A stretch of DNA of 39,367 nucleotides. It comes from Clostridium thailandense (GTDB lineage Bacteria; Bacillota; Clostridia; Clostridiales; Clostridiaceae). Below are positions 15,237 to 22,215 of this stretch, in pieces (position 1 is the stretch's first letter; each line of letters starts with the position of its first letter). The notes under the pieces are model-generated. The model did no database searches. It was not told where the DNA came from and saw only the letters and a program-made list of their open reading frames with translations. The translations under genes were made by a program, and so were the position numbers. The stretch spans positions 1 to 39,367 of the forward strand of contig NZ_JAEEGC010000144.1 of NCBI RefSeq assembly GCF_019207025.1, written 5' to 3'.

Positions 15237-16850
15237 CTAAAACGTACCTTCATCAGAATCAACTATACATTCTATTACAAATGCGCCATCATATTTTATA
15301 GCTTCTCTAAAAGCTTCCTCAAAGTCTTCAGTCTTGTTAACTCTTTTACCTCTTAATCCATAGCCCTCAGCTATTTTAATAAAATCTGGTCTGCTTTTAA
15401 AATTCACTCCACAATACTTGCCACTTCCATAGACATTTTTCTGAAGTTCTCTAACCATCCCAAGCACTGAATTATTAAATAAAAGTATTGTTATATTTAC
15501 ATTGTTATCGGTTATAGTTCCAAGCTCAGCAATACTCATTTGAAATCCACCATCTCCCATGACAGCTATAACTCTTCTGCTGGGATCTCCCATTTTAGCT
15601 CCAACAGCAGCTGGCAGTGAGTATCCCATTGTACCAAGGCCTCCTGATGTAAAAAAGCTACTATGTCCTTTGATTCGAAAGTTTCTCGCACACCATATTT
15701 GATTCTGACCTACATCTGCAGTAATAATTGTATCCTCTCCTACCATCTCAGATAACTTACTAAATATATATTTAGGATTTACTCCTTCGTTTAGCTTTGT
15801 TGTTTTTTCACTCTCTTTTTTCCATCCTTCAATTTGTTCAATCCATTCTTTTGTTTCCACATTTCTAACTTCTTTTATTAATTCTTTCAAAACTTTTTTA
15901 GCATGTCCGACTACTGGTATGTTAGGTCCTAAAACTTTTCCTATTTCTGCTGGATCAATATCAATATGGATAACACATGCTTCTTTTCCAAAATTAGAAC
16001 CTGCTATAGCTCTATCTGCTGCTCTGGTTCCTATGAGTATTAAAAGGTCTGCCTCTGATACAGTCTTATTTGCATAGGAAAATCCATGGGATCCTATTAG
16101 TCCTATATAATGACTATTATCTTCACTTATACTGCCTTTGCCCATTAAAGTATGAACAACTGGTATTTCTGCTTTATTAACAAATTGCCTTAGTTCTTCT
16201 TCCGCTTCACCTGAAATAATGCCTCCGCCTACACATATAAGTGGCTTTCTGCTCTCCATAATTTTTTCTGCTGCCCTCTTTATCTGACCTTTGTGCCCTT
16301 CAAATTTAGGTTTATATCCACGGATATTTACTTCTTCTGGATAAGAAAATTCTATTTCCTCTGACTGAATATCAACTGGTATATCTATAAGTACTGGTCC
16401 GGGCCTTCCTGTACGAGCTATATAAAAAGCCTCTTTCATAATCATTGGAATATCCTCTGCACACTTTACTAAATAGTTATGCTTAGTAAAGGAATCTGTT
16501 GCTCCTGTAACATCTGCCTCTTGAAAAACATCTTTACCAATAAGAGTAGTCTTTACCTGACCTGTAATTATAACTAATGGAATTGAATCCATATATGCAG
16601 TGGCTATTGCTGTAATCAAATTTGTTGCTCCAGGTCCTGACGTAACTATACATACTCCTACTGTCTTTTTAGCTCTTGCAAACCCACTTGCACTGTGACC
16701 TGCTGCTTGTTCCTGCCTAACTAATATGTGTTTAATATCTGATTCCCTTAAAGCCTCATATAATGGAAGTATAGTAGCACCGGGATATCCAAATACTGTA
16801 TCTACATTTTCCTCATATAAGCATTGTATAATCGCTTGTGAAACCTTCAT
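15237..16850 (-). CDS. ilvB: Acetolactate synthase large (catalytic) subunit
   Basis: A 537-residue thiamine-diphosphate enzyme that makes acetolactate or acetohydroxybutyrate from pyruvate. The N-terminal GYPGATILPLYEAL with RQEQAAGHSASGFARA (catalytic Glu of the PYR domain), TSGPGATN, the QADVTG-like EADVTGATDSFTKHN segment, and the ThDP motif GDGGFQMSIAELGTITDNNVNITILLFNN near residues 430-460 are all present. Length is at the short end of the family. It is preceded by a T-box leader, so transcription responds to uncharged tRNA. The RBS GGGGGAAG precedes ATG. It forms an operon with ilvN. Confidence 0.95.
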   Translation of the reverse strand: MKVSQAIIQCLYEENVDTVFGYPGATILPLYEALRESDIKHILVRQEQAAGHSASGFARAKKTVGVCIVTSGPGATNLITAIATAYMDSIPLVIITGQVKTTLIGKDVFQEADVTGATDSFTKHNYLVKCAEDIPMIMKEAFYIARTGRPGPVLIDIPVDIQSEEIEFSYPEEVNIRGYKPKFEGHKGQIKRAAEKIMESRKPLICVGGGIISGEAEEELRQFVNKAEIPVVHTLMGKGSISEDNSHYIGLIGSHGFSYANKTVSEADLLILIGTRAADRAIAGSNFGKEACVIHIDIDPAEIGKVLGPNIPVVGHAKKVLKELIKEVRNVETKEWIEQIEGWKKESEKTTKLNEGVNPKYIFSKLSEMVGEDTIITADVGQNQIWCARNFRIKGHSSFFTSGGLGTMGYSLPAAVGAKMGDPSRRVIAVMGDGGFQMSIAELGTITDNNVNITILLFNNSVLGMVRELQKNVYGSGKYCGVNFKSRPDFIKIAEGYGLRGKRVNKTEDFEEAFREAIKYDGAFVIECIVDSDEGTF

Positions 16851-17023
16851 ACTGCTTCCCCCTTCAAATGTTATACATTTTTATTTATAAATATTGTCGT
16901 TTTTATTCATTATAATTACATATTTAACATTTTATTGAATAACATATGTATAAAACATTATATAAAGATCTCACCGGCCGGATGAAAACTGTTAAAATTT
17001 ATATAATTTTATATCAATAAAAT

Positions 17024-17255
17024 AAAAAAGGTCTCCATCCCTAAAAGGACGAAGACCCGCGTTACCACCTTTTTTCCTGCAAAATTACAGGCTCTTAATA
17101 CAAATAACGGTTAAGAAAACCGTCTTTACTTACTATTAATTCAGTAAAGAAGCTCTAAAGCTACATTCGAAACAATCGGTATAGAAAGTCTCTCAGCTGA
17201 TAAACTTTCCTCTCTTAATACTTTTATTATTTCTACTCCTCTTTTTCACAGCCAT
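17024..17255 (-). promoter_or_regulatory. T-box riboswitch leader of ilvBN with terminator
   Basis: On the minus strand a T-box core AAGGTGGTAACGCGG occupies about 17058-17072. It is followed by the terminator GGTCTTCGTCC (17047-17057) / GGATGGAGACC (17030-17040) and TTTTTT (17024-17029). Upstream are the stem I elements: AAAGAGG before AGTA, the helix GAAATAAT/ATTGTTTC, and a distal GGAAAGT...ACTTTC hairpin. Uncharged tRNA would pair with the UGGU bulge and the specifier codon and prevent termination. The specifier is ambiguous (see findings). The leader explains most of the gap 16851-17370. Confidence 0.92.
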
Positions 17256-17282
17256 TTAAATAATATTTAACTATTACATATT

Positions 17283-17310
17283 ATTATAGCTTCCATTGAT
17301 AACTTGTCAA
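17283..17310 (-). promoter_or_regulatory. Promoter of the T-box-ilvBN transcript
   Basis: On the minus strand TTGACA (17305-17310) and TATAAT (17283-17288), both perfect hexamers, are separated by 16 nt. They lie just upstream of the T-box leader. Confidence 0.75.
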
Positions 17311-17370
17311 GTATATTTTTTAGATTTAAAATATTATTTTTTCTCATTTATTTTATTAAGTCTTACATTT

Positions 17371-18237
17371 TTACTTACCATTAATTATTGATATAATCAT
17401 TGCTCGACTATTTATCTCAAAAGCATAATCTGGTTGAACTGCTCTGTACTCTTCATCTCGAAAAGTATCTTTAAATTCTTTAAAAATTTTATCTTTATCA
17501 AATCCTGCTGTAGACAATTTAAGCACAAAATCCCTAGCTTCATTTGCAGCTTGAATACATTTCTCCCAATATTCAGAAGTTTCACGCTTACTTACTAATC
17601 CAAAATGAGGAGATATAATGTATCGTGGATTTGTTTTCTTACATTTATCTATGGATTTTATTGTTTGCTCATAACTAATTATAAATGCAGGATAAAGTTT
17701 TCCTGACTTACTCATACATCCAGTTGTCTCACTTGCGAAAATAACCTCATTATTAACTAGAAATGATAATGAGCATTTGGTATGTCCAGGTGTTTCTAAT
17801 ATCTTAATATTTGCACCGCTTAAATCTAATGAATCCCCATCTGAGACTTTATAATCTACTTTCATCAAACTATCATCGTACTCTATTAATTGATTAAATC
17901 CATAATATAATGCAGACTGATTGTTTAGTTCTTTAATTGTTTTTAGAGCACTTTCTTTAGTTAAAATGTTTTGTGCATATTCTGCTGCCATGACTTTAAC
18001 ATCAGGCCATACTTTCCTTAGGTATGGTACCGCACTAATGTGATCATAATGAGAATGACTAAGAAGTATATAGTCTAACTTTCTTCCATCATTAAGCACC
18101 TTCTGAATATTTCTTATAAGATTAGAAGAGCAGTATGCCATCCCACAATCAATTAATGCTGTTTTATCTTCTCCAAGTATTAACAATGCAGTGCTGCTTC
18201 CTTTTCCACTTGTTACATTTATTATATTCTTCATCAT
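17371..18237 (-). CDS. Metallo-beta-lactamase fold hydrolase
   Basis: A 288-residue protein of the metallo-beta-lactamase superfamily. The metal-binding motif HxHxDH is seen as SHSHYDHISAVP near residue 61, with further ligands in LETPGHTKCSLSF (His near 152) and ISPHFG near 209. An Asp in ALIDCG lies near the N-terminus. The catalytic type cannot be read from this; glyoxalase II-like or quorum-lactonase-like hydrolases share the pattern. The start has two adjacent ATG codons behind AGGGTGA. It appears to be a separate gene upstream of the ilv T-box region. Function unknown. Confidence 0.85.
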   Translation of the reverse strand: MMKNIINVTSGKGSSTALLILGEDKTALIDCGMAYCSSNLIRNIQKVLNDGRKLDYILLSHSHYDHISAVPYLRKVWPDVKVMAAEYAQNILTKESALKTIKELNNQSALYYGFNQLIEYDDSLMKVDYKVSDGDSLDLSGANIKILETPGHTKCSLSFLVNNEVIFASETTGCMSKSGKLYPAFIISYEQTIKSIDKCKKTNPRYIISPHFGLVSKRETSEYWEKCIQAANEARDFVLKLSTAGFDKDKIFKEFKDTFRDEEYRAVQPDYAFEINSRAMIISIINGK

Positions 18238-18344
18238 TTAATCACCCTTTATTAGCACTATCCTATTCTCTATTTATTCTTAATCTTAATTCATTTTAAT
18301 TTAACATTGCAATAAATGCAAATAATACTGAAGGTTTTATTTTT

Positions 18345-19085
18345 CTAATCTCTCATCATCTCCAGCTGAACATCTAATTTGTTGTGGATATGTTTTTTTA
18401 CCCACTGTCTAAAAAATTTCAGCTGCTCTTCAGTGTGGAAATAGTGCTCTCCCTGTTCCATTACTTGCAGGTCACAACTAAAGTGTTTTACAAATGCAGT
18501 TACCATATCAAACTCACAGGTATCATCCTCTGAACCATAGAGGATCGAAGTTTGCTTATTCCAAGAAACAATAGGATGTTCTTTCACATAGCAATAGTAA
18601 TCCCAATAGAGAGTTTGCCCAATAGGTGTAGAAATTTCCTTTTCTATTTTTAGTCTACTTTCGTTTATGTTAAGCCATGTCATCATATTATTTATGATAC
18701 GTTCCATATTTACAACTGGTGAGAGAAACAGACACTGTTGCAGCGGCTCATTGCTATATGCAAGTAAACTAAAGTATGCTCCCATACTGCAGGCAAATAG
18801 ATTTATATCCTTTGATAATGATTTTGCATACTCTATAATTACATTAAGGTCATTAACACAGTTTTGAACTTTACACGCATAGGGTTCATTCTTACGATCA
18901 CCATGCTCAGGCAAATCAAAACTAAGCACTTGATAACCCATTGCTACCGCTTCCTCTGCAAATATAATAATCACATCATCTTCCTTATTTGACATATTGC
19001 CATGTACTACTACAAATAATTTTTCTGACTTATCACCCCACAAAATTGCAGGTATGTTTTTTATTTTTAAGCTTTGTTTTATCAC
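18345..19085 (-). CDS. Alpha/beta hydrolase
   Basis: A 246-residue cytoplasmic alpha/beta hydrolase. The nucleophile elbow is seen as FACSMGAYFS (Ser near 100, with Cys in place of the more common Gly-His), the oxyanion region as VVHGNMSNKEDD near residue 27, and the acid and His as GSEDDTCEF and EQGEHYFHTEEQ. It looks like the small group of acyl-esterase or YqiA-like hydrolases often labelled 'alpha/beta hydrolase' in clostridia. The start is GTG at 19083-19085, with GGAGG 10 nt upstream. It lies about 100 nt before the metallo-hydrolase gene on the same strand, so the two may share a transcript. Substrate unknown. Confidence 0.82.
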   Translation of the reverse strand: MIKQSLKIKNIPAILWGDKSEKLFVVVHGNMSNKEDDVIIIFAEEAVAMGYQVLSFDLPEHGDRKNEPYACKVQNCVNDLNVIIEYAKSLSKDINLFACSMGAYFSLLAYSNEPLQQCLFLSPVVNMERIINNMMTWLNINESRLKIEKEISTPIGQTLYWDYYCYVKEHPIVSWNKQTSILYGSEDDTCEFDMVTAFVKHFSCDLQVMEQGEHYFHTEEQLKFFRQWVKKHIHNKLDVQLEMMRD

Positions 19086-19286
19086 TCCAACCTTTCCTCC
19101 ATAAAATGTAATTTACAGTTCTTTTAACACTGCTACACTTCTATTTTGAATATAAATACCTAATGATAGTCTTTTAAACTTTTTCAAATTCTTTTACTAA
19201 TAAAATTATAACTTTATCTCTCCTAATTTATCCAGTTCATAAATAATTCTGCAGCAAACTTGCCCTTTCATCACACTCTATTTAAA

Positions 19287-19333
19287 ATAAAAAAGAGGAT
19301 ATTGCATTTTACAAGAAAATAGAATAATGCAAT
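19287..19333 (-). terminator. Terminator of the CD3324-type HTH gene
   Basis: AATGCAATA (19325-19333) pairs with TATTGCATT (19300-19308), and on the minus strand the run TCCTCTTTTTTATT follows. The remaining gap to the hydrolase start (19086-19286) shows only a weak possible promoter and a 21-codon open frame without RBS. Confidence 0.6.
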
Positions 19334-19346
19334 AACCCCATTATTT

Positions 19347-19622
19347 TTATATGGCTTGTTTTTCTTTTCTAATTATCCTTCTAATACTATACTCAGTAAG
19401 ATAAAATTGTTCAGTAAGTTCTTCAACAGACACACCTTTACTGTATCTAATAAAAATTTCCTTATTTCTTTCCTTCAAACTATTTTTTATACCACTGTTT
19501 TCACCCCAGGCTTTTTTACTATCACTTTTCCTAGGTATATACAGATACCCACCATCTATATATTGTTGAATTAATTTAATAATATCCTCTGGCAATATAT
19601 TTTGTGCTTTCTCATATTTCAT
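19347..19622 (-). CDS. CD3324-family helix-turn-helix protein
   Basis: A 91-residue protein. It begins MKYEKAQNILPEDIIKLIQQYIDGGYLYIPRK, then has a basic central part (KKAWGENSGIKNSLKERNKEIFIRYSKG), then a helix-turn-helix VSVEELTEQFYLTEYSIRRIIRKEK. This layout is that of the CD3324-type, Mor-like small HTH family common in clostridia. Family members are presumed DNA-binding regulators, but their targets are unknown. It is a single-gene unit with its own terminator. The nearest possible partner is the short frame at 19699-19791. Confidence 0.8.
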   Translation of the reverse strand: MKYEKAQNILPEDIIKLIQQYIDGGYLYIPRKSDSKKAWGENSGIKNSLKERNKEIFIRYSKGVSVEELTEQFYLTEYSIRRIIRKEKQAI

Positions 19623-19698
19623 AACCCTTGCTCCTATCTACACTTAATCTGTAAATAATCAAGCAAAGTCCACACAAAAATATTCTAGCCTAAATTAG

Positions 19699-19791
19699 TC
19701 AAATCCGGCTCCGAACAAGATCTTGTTCGATATTTTCATGCAGTCTTTGCACGGAGCCTTCAGTGACAGTACGTTCTGATACTTTTCTCAT
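19699..19791 (-). CDS. Possible small ORF or remnant with a good RBS, overlapping a palindrome
   Basis: A 30-codon frame starts at ATG 19791, 8 nt after GGGGGG, and ends in TGA at 19699-19701. The product begins MRKVSERTVTEGSVQRLHEN and is charged, with no recognised domain. Inside the frame is the 18-bp perfect palindrome CGAACAAGATCTTGTTCG (19712-19729), with 7-bp arms GGCTCCG/CGGAGCC (19707-19713/19752-19758) that could pair around it. It may be a short peptide gene, the start of a broken gene, or a structured RNA. It is the only clear content of the gap 19623-20006. Confidence 0.35.
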   Translation of the reverse strand: MRKVSERTVTEGSVQRLHENIEQDLVRSRI

Positions 19792-20006
19792 ACATAGTTC
19801 CCCCCTTATTCATATAATTACAATTAATAGGTTAACAAAGTTTAGCTTATTAATATAAATAACCGCCGATACTTATAATTCTACCATATTAATTTATAAA
19901 ATTAGGATTACATATAAGTAAAAATTAATGAAATTTTAAATCTTATAAAATATACTTTAGACAACCAAAGTGGCTTAAATAAAAACTTTGTATATATGAA
20001 AATCTT

Positions 20007-20624
20007 TTATTTACATTTTCTGTTATACCATTTAGGAAATGCAATTGAAAAAGCTAACAATAAAGGACTAGAAATATTAGAGTAAAGGGTAATTATAGCA
20101 AAGTATGAACTAATAGACATATAATGAAGTAGTATTACTCCAACAATTACTTGACTTAAATTTAAAAATCCCCATGCAGCAGTAAGAATCACCCAAACTG
20201 ATCTATAAGATTTCTCTTTCTTAATTTCTTCTGAAACATTTTTCAAATAAATTTGCTCCGCTATAATTTGAATTAACGGTCTTTTAAACAGTATTGACAA
20301 AAAGAAAATTAAAGCATATATAACATCTCTTACTATTGGTGATAATAGATAAAAATTTGGATTTTTTGAAATTATAGTACCTATTAACCCTATTCCTGAA
20401 AAAACAGCAGTAATCATCGCAAGAACATTAATTTCACGTTTTTTAATATAATTAAATATCACCACTCCAATACTCCAAATACCAGCTAATATTATTCCTT
20501 TAGTATCCATGTTGAATTTATTAAATAATAAACATATTAAAACTGGAATAATAGCACTAACAATAAAATCCTTATTTAATATATTTTTCAATATTGAACT
20601 GTTGATTTTTGATGTATTTTCCAT
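20007..20624 (-). CDS. VC0807-like integral membrane protein
   Basis: A membrane protein of about 205 residues with five or six hydrophobic segments (DFIVSAIIPVLICLLF, GIILAGIWSIGVVIF, VLAMITAVFSGIGLIGTI, VRDVIYALIFFLSILF, VWVILTAAWGFLNLSQ and a final one). Its composition and order match the VC0807-type family of uncharacterised transporters or permease-like proteins. I prefer the second Met (20624), because GAGGGG stands 9 nt before it but directly touches the first ATG (20633). Two identical-type operators overlap its promoter, so a dedicated repressor probably controls it; none is encoded in the window. Function unknown. Confidence 0.78.
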   Translation of the reverse strand: MENTSKINSSILKNILNKDFIVSAIIPVLICLLFNKFNMDTKGIILAGIWSIGVVIFNYIKKREINVLAMITAVFSGIGLIGTIISKNPNFYLLSPIVRDVIYALIFFLSILFKRPLIQIIAEQIYLKNVSEEIKKEKSYRSVWVILTAAWGFLNLSQVIVGVILLHYMSISSYFAIITLYSNISSPLLLAFSIAFPKWYNRKCK

Positions 20625-20680
20625 AAACTCCATCCCCTCTTTTTATTACACTAAACTGATATTCAAATTTCTATTCAATA

Positions 20681-20699
20681 ATATATCACAATGATATAT
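20681..20699. promoter_or_regulatory. Operator palindrome 1 upstream of the VC0807-like gene
   Basis: ATATATCA-CAA-TGATATAT, a perfect 8-bp inverted repeat. Its core TATATCA-N3-TGATATA is shared with the site at 20712-20728, and the two centres are 30 bp apart. Confidence 0.65.
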
Positions 20700-20709
20700 T
20701 GTGTTTCTT

Positions 20710-20738
20710 ATTATATCACTATGATATATATAGTCAAC
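20710..20738 (-). promoter_or_regulatory. Promoter of the VC0807-like gene with operator palindrome 2
   Basis: On the minus strand TATAAT lies at 20710-20715, with TTGTTG 17 nt upstream (or TTGACT at 14 nt). The palindrome TATATCA-CTA-TGATATA (20712-20728) fills the space between -35 and -10, so a bound regulator would block transcription. Confidence 0.6.
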
Positions 20739-20740
20739 AA

Positions 20741-20780
20741 CTTTATAGAAATTTTTATATCTTTCAAAACTTCTATAAAG
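20741..20780. repeat. Inverted repeat
   Basis: CTTTATAGAA (20741-20750) and TTCTATAAAG (20771-20780) are perfect inverted repeats with a 20-nt centre. They lie directly behind the promoter of the VC0807-like gene. Role unknown. Confidence 0.45.
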
Positions 20781-21009
20781 TGTTTCATCAAAAGTTTAAT
20801 AAGAGTTAGTAATAATTAAAAATATATAATAAAAGTTCTTTAACCTTATGTAGTTTTAATATCTTTATTCTTCAATTTACAAAGTTTTAACATACGCATA
20901 ACTAATCTCTCATATTTTCCTGATATTATAAGGATAAGGGCAAAATCTAGTATTTAAATATAAAAATTAGTACACTTGTTATCCGACTTACAATCAAATA
21001 TACCTTTCT

Positions 21010-21039
21010 AACTGGTATTAATATTAATGCCAGTTTTTT
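21010..21039 (+). terminator. Orphan Rho-independent terminator on the plus strand
   Basis: AACTGGTATTAAT (21010-21022) and ATTAATGCCAGTT (21023-21035), with one G-U pair, form a strong stem, followed by TTTTTT (21034-21039). No plus-strand gene ends here: the 230 bases before it (20781-21009) hold no convincing reading frame. It may end an unrecognised small RNA or be left over from a lost gene. Confidence 0.6.
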
Positions 21040-21052
21040 CATTTGACAATAG

Positions 21053-21085
21053 TTATCAACAATATGTTGTGGATTATGTGGATAA
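21053..21085. promoter_or_regulatory. Cluster of DnaA-box-like nonamers
   Basis: TTATCAACA (21053-21061, one mismatch), then on the opposite strand TAATCCACA (21068-21076, one mismatch) and TTATCCACA (21077-21085, perfect). Three DnaA-box-like nonamers in 33 bp is more than expected by chance. They lie upstream of the alpha/beta hydrolase gene and about 15 bp after the orphan terminator. Confidence 0.4.
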
Positions 21086-21228
21086 CTTGTTCAATATATT
21101 GTGTAGAAACTGATAATGCTAATTAATAATCAGATATTACAATATTATAAATCAAATATATAATTCACCTATTTTGCTCCTAGAGAATAAGGTAATAATG
21201 AAGAAATTTTATTAATGGAGGCATTTGT

Positions 21229-22041
21229 GTGGGATACTATGTTATTGTAGAACCAACTGTAAAAATCTACGTAGAAGATCTTAATCCAGAAGGAAAGAAG
21301 ACAATCTTGTTTTTGCATGGTTGGCCTGGTAGTCATAATTTATTTGAATATCAATTTGATAAACTTCCAAGTATGGGATATAGGTGTATCGGAATAGATA
21401 CCAGAGGATTCGGAGACTCGGATAAACCTTATGGAGGTTACGACTATAATCGATTAGCAGACGATGTCAGATGTGTAGTTAATACATTACATTTACATGA
21501 TTTCACGCTGGCAGGACATTCAACCGGTGGGGCAATAGCTATCCGATACATGGCTCGCCATAAAGGATACGGAGTATCTAAACTTGCTCTTTTTGCTGCA
21601 GCAGCTCCTAGCCTTATTAAGCGTCCAAATTTTCCATATGGTTTAGAAAAAGATGATGTACTCAAAATTATTCAGGGAACATACACTGACCGTCCCAAAA
21701 TGCTGAATGATTTCGGGGATAACTTTTTCTTTCAGCATATAAGTAAACCCTTCTCTGATTGGTTCTTTCAATTGGGCTTACAGGCAGCAGGTTGGGCTAC
21801 TGCAGCCGTTGCAAATACTTGGATTAAGGAGATACTATTCTCTGATTTAGCAGCAATACATGTTCCAACCTTAATTATTCATGGCATTCATGACAAAATT
21901 GTTCCATTTCCACTAGCTAAAGTACAAAACCAAAGCATTAAAAATTCAAAACTCGTACCATTTGAATTCAGTGGTCACGGATCATTTTATGACCAAAGAG
22001 ATAAATTTAATAGAGAATTGATGAAATTTATTGAAGAATAA
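21229..22041 (+). CDS. Alpha/beta hydrolase, haloperoxidase/epoxide hydrolase-like
   Basis: A 270-residue alpha/beta hydrolase. The oxyanion motif HGWPG lies near residue 29, IDTRGFGDSDKP near 62, and the nucleophile elbow AGHSTGG near 97 (Ser). The acid is probably in IIHGIHDKIVPF and the His in FSGHGSFYDQ. The HGWPGS/GHSTGG pair is typical of the group annotated as non-haem chloroperoxidases, arylesterases or epoxide hydrolases; a Ser at the elbow argues for an esterase or lactonase rather than an epoxide hydrolase. The start is GTG at 21229, with GGAGG 7 nt upstream. It is monocistronic and ends before the convergent transporter. Substrate unknown. Confidence 0.85.
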   Translation: MGYYVIVEPTVKIYVEDLNPEGKKTILFLHGWPGSHNLFEYQFDKLPSMGYRCIGIDTRGFGDSDKPYGGYDYNRLADDVRCVVNTLHLHDFTLAGHSTGGAIAIRYMARHKGYGVSKLALFAAAAPSLIKRPNFPYGLEKDDVLKIIQGTYTDRPKMLNDFGDNFFFQHISKPFSDWFFQLGLQAAGWATAAVANTWIKEILFSDLAAIHVPTLIIHGIHDKIVPFPLAKVQNQSIKNSKLVPFEFSGHGSFYDQRDKFNRELMKFIEE

Positions 22042-22081
22042 AATTTCCCAATGGTAAATATTAAAACTTATAATTAATGCA

Positions 22082-22146
22082 AAATGCAATCTTTCAATAT
22101 TATAGTGATATTCTACACTACTAAAAGATTGCATTTCTTACTTTAC
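22082..22146. terminator. Inverted repeat between convergent genes
   Basis: AAATGCAATCTTT (22082-22094) and AAAGATTGCATTT (22134-22146) are perfect 13-bp arms with a 39-nt loop. It lies between the hydrolase end and the transporter end. Long-looped and without a clean T-run, it may act on both transcripts. Confidence 0.45.
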
Positions 22147-22215
22147 TATTTATTTTAAAATATAAACTTAGGTAATTACATTAATTTATCTTATGATTGT
22201 AAAATTAACCTTAAA

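Noticed and set aside
19206..19271. A 21-codon minus-strand frame between the HTH gene and the hydrolase
   Set aside because: It has no ribosome binding site and no recognisable product, and a frame of this length is expected by chance.
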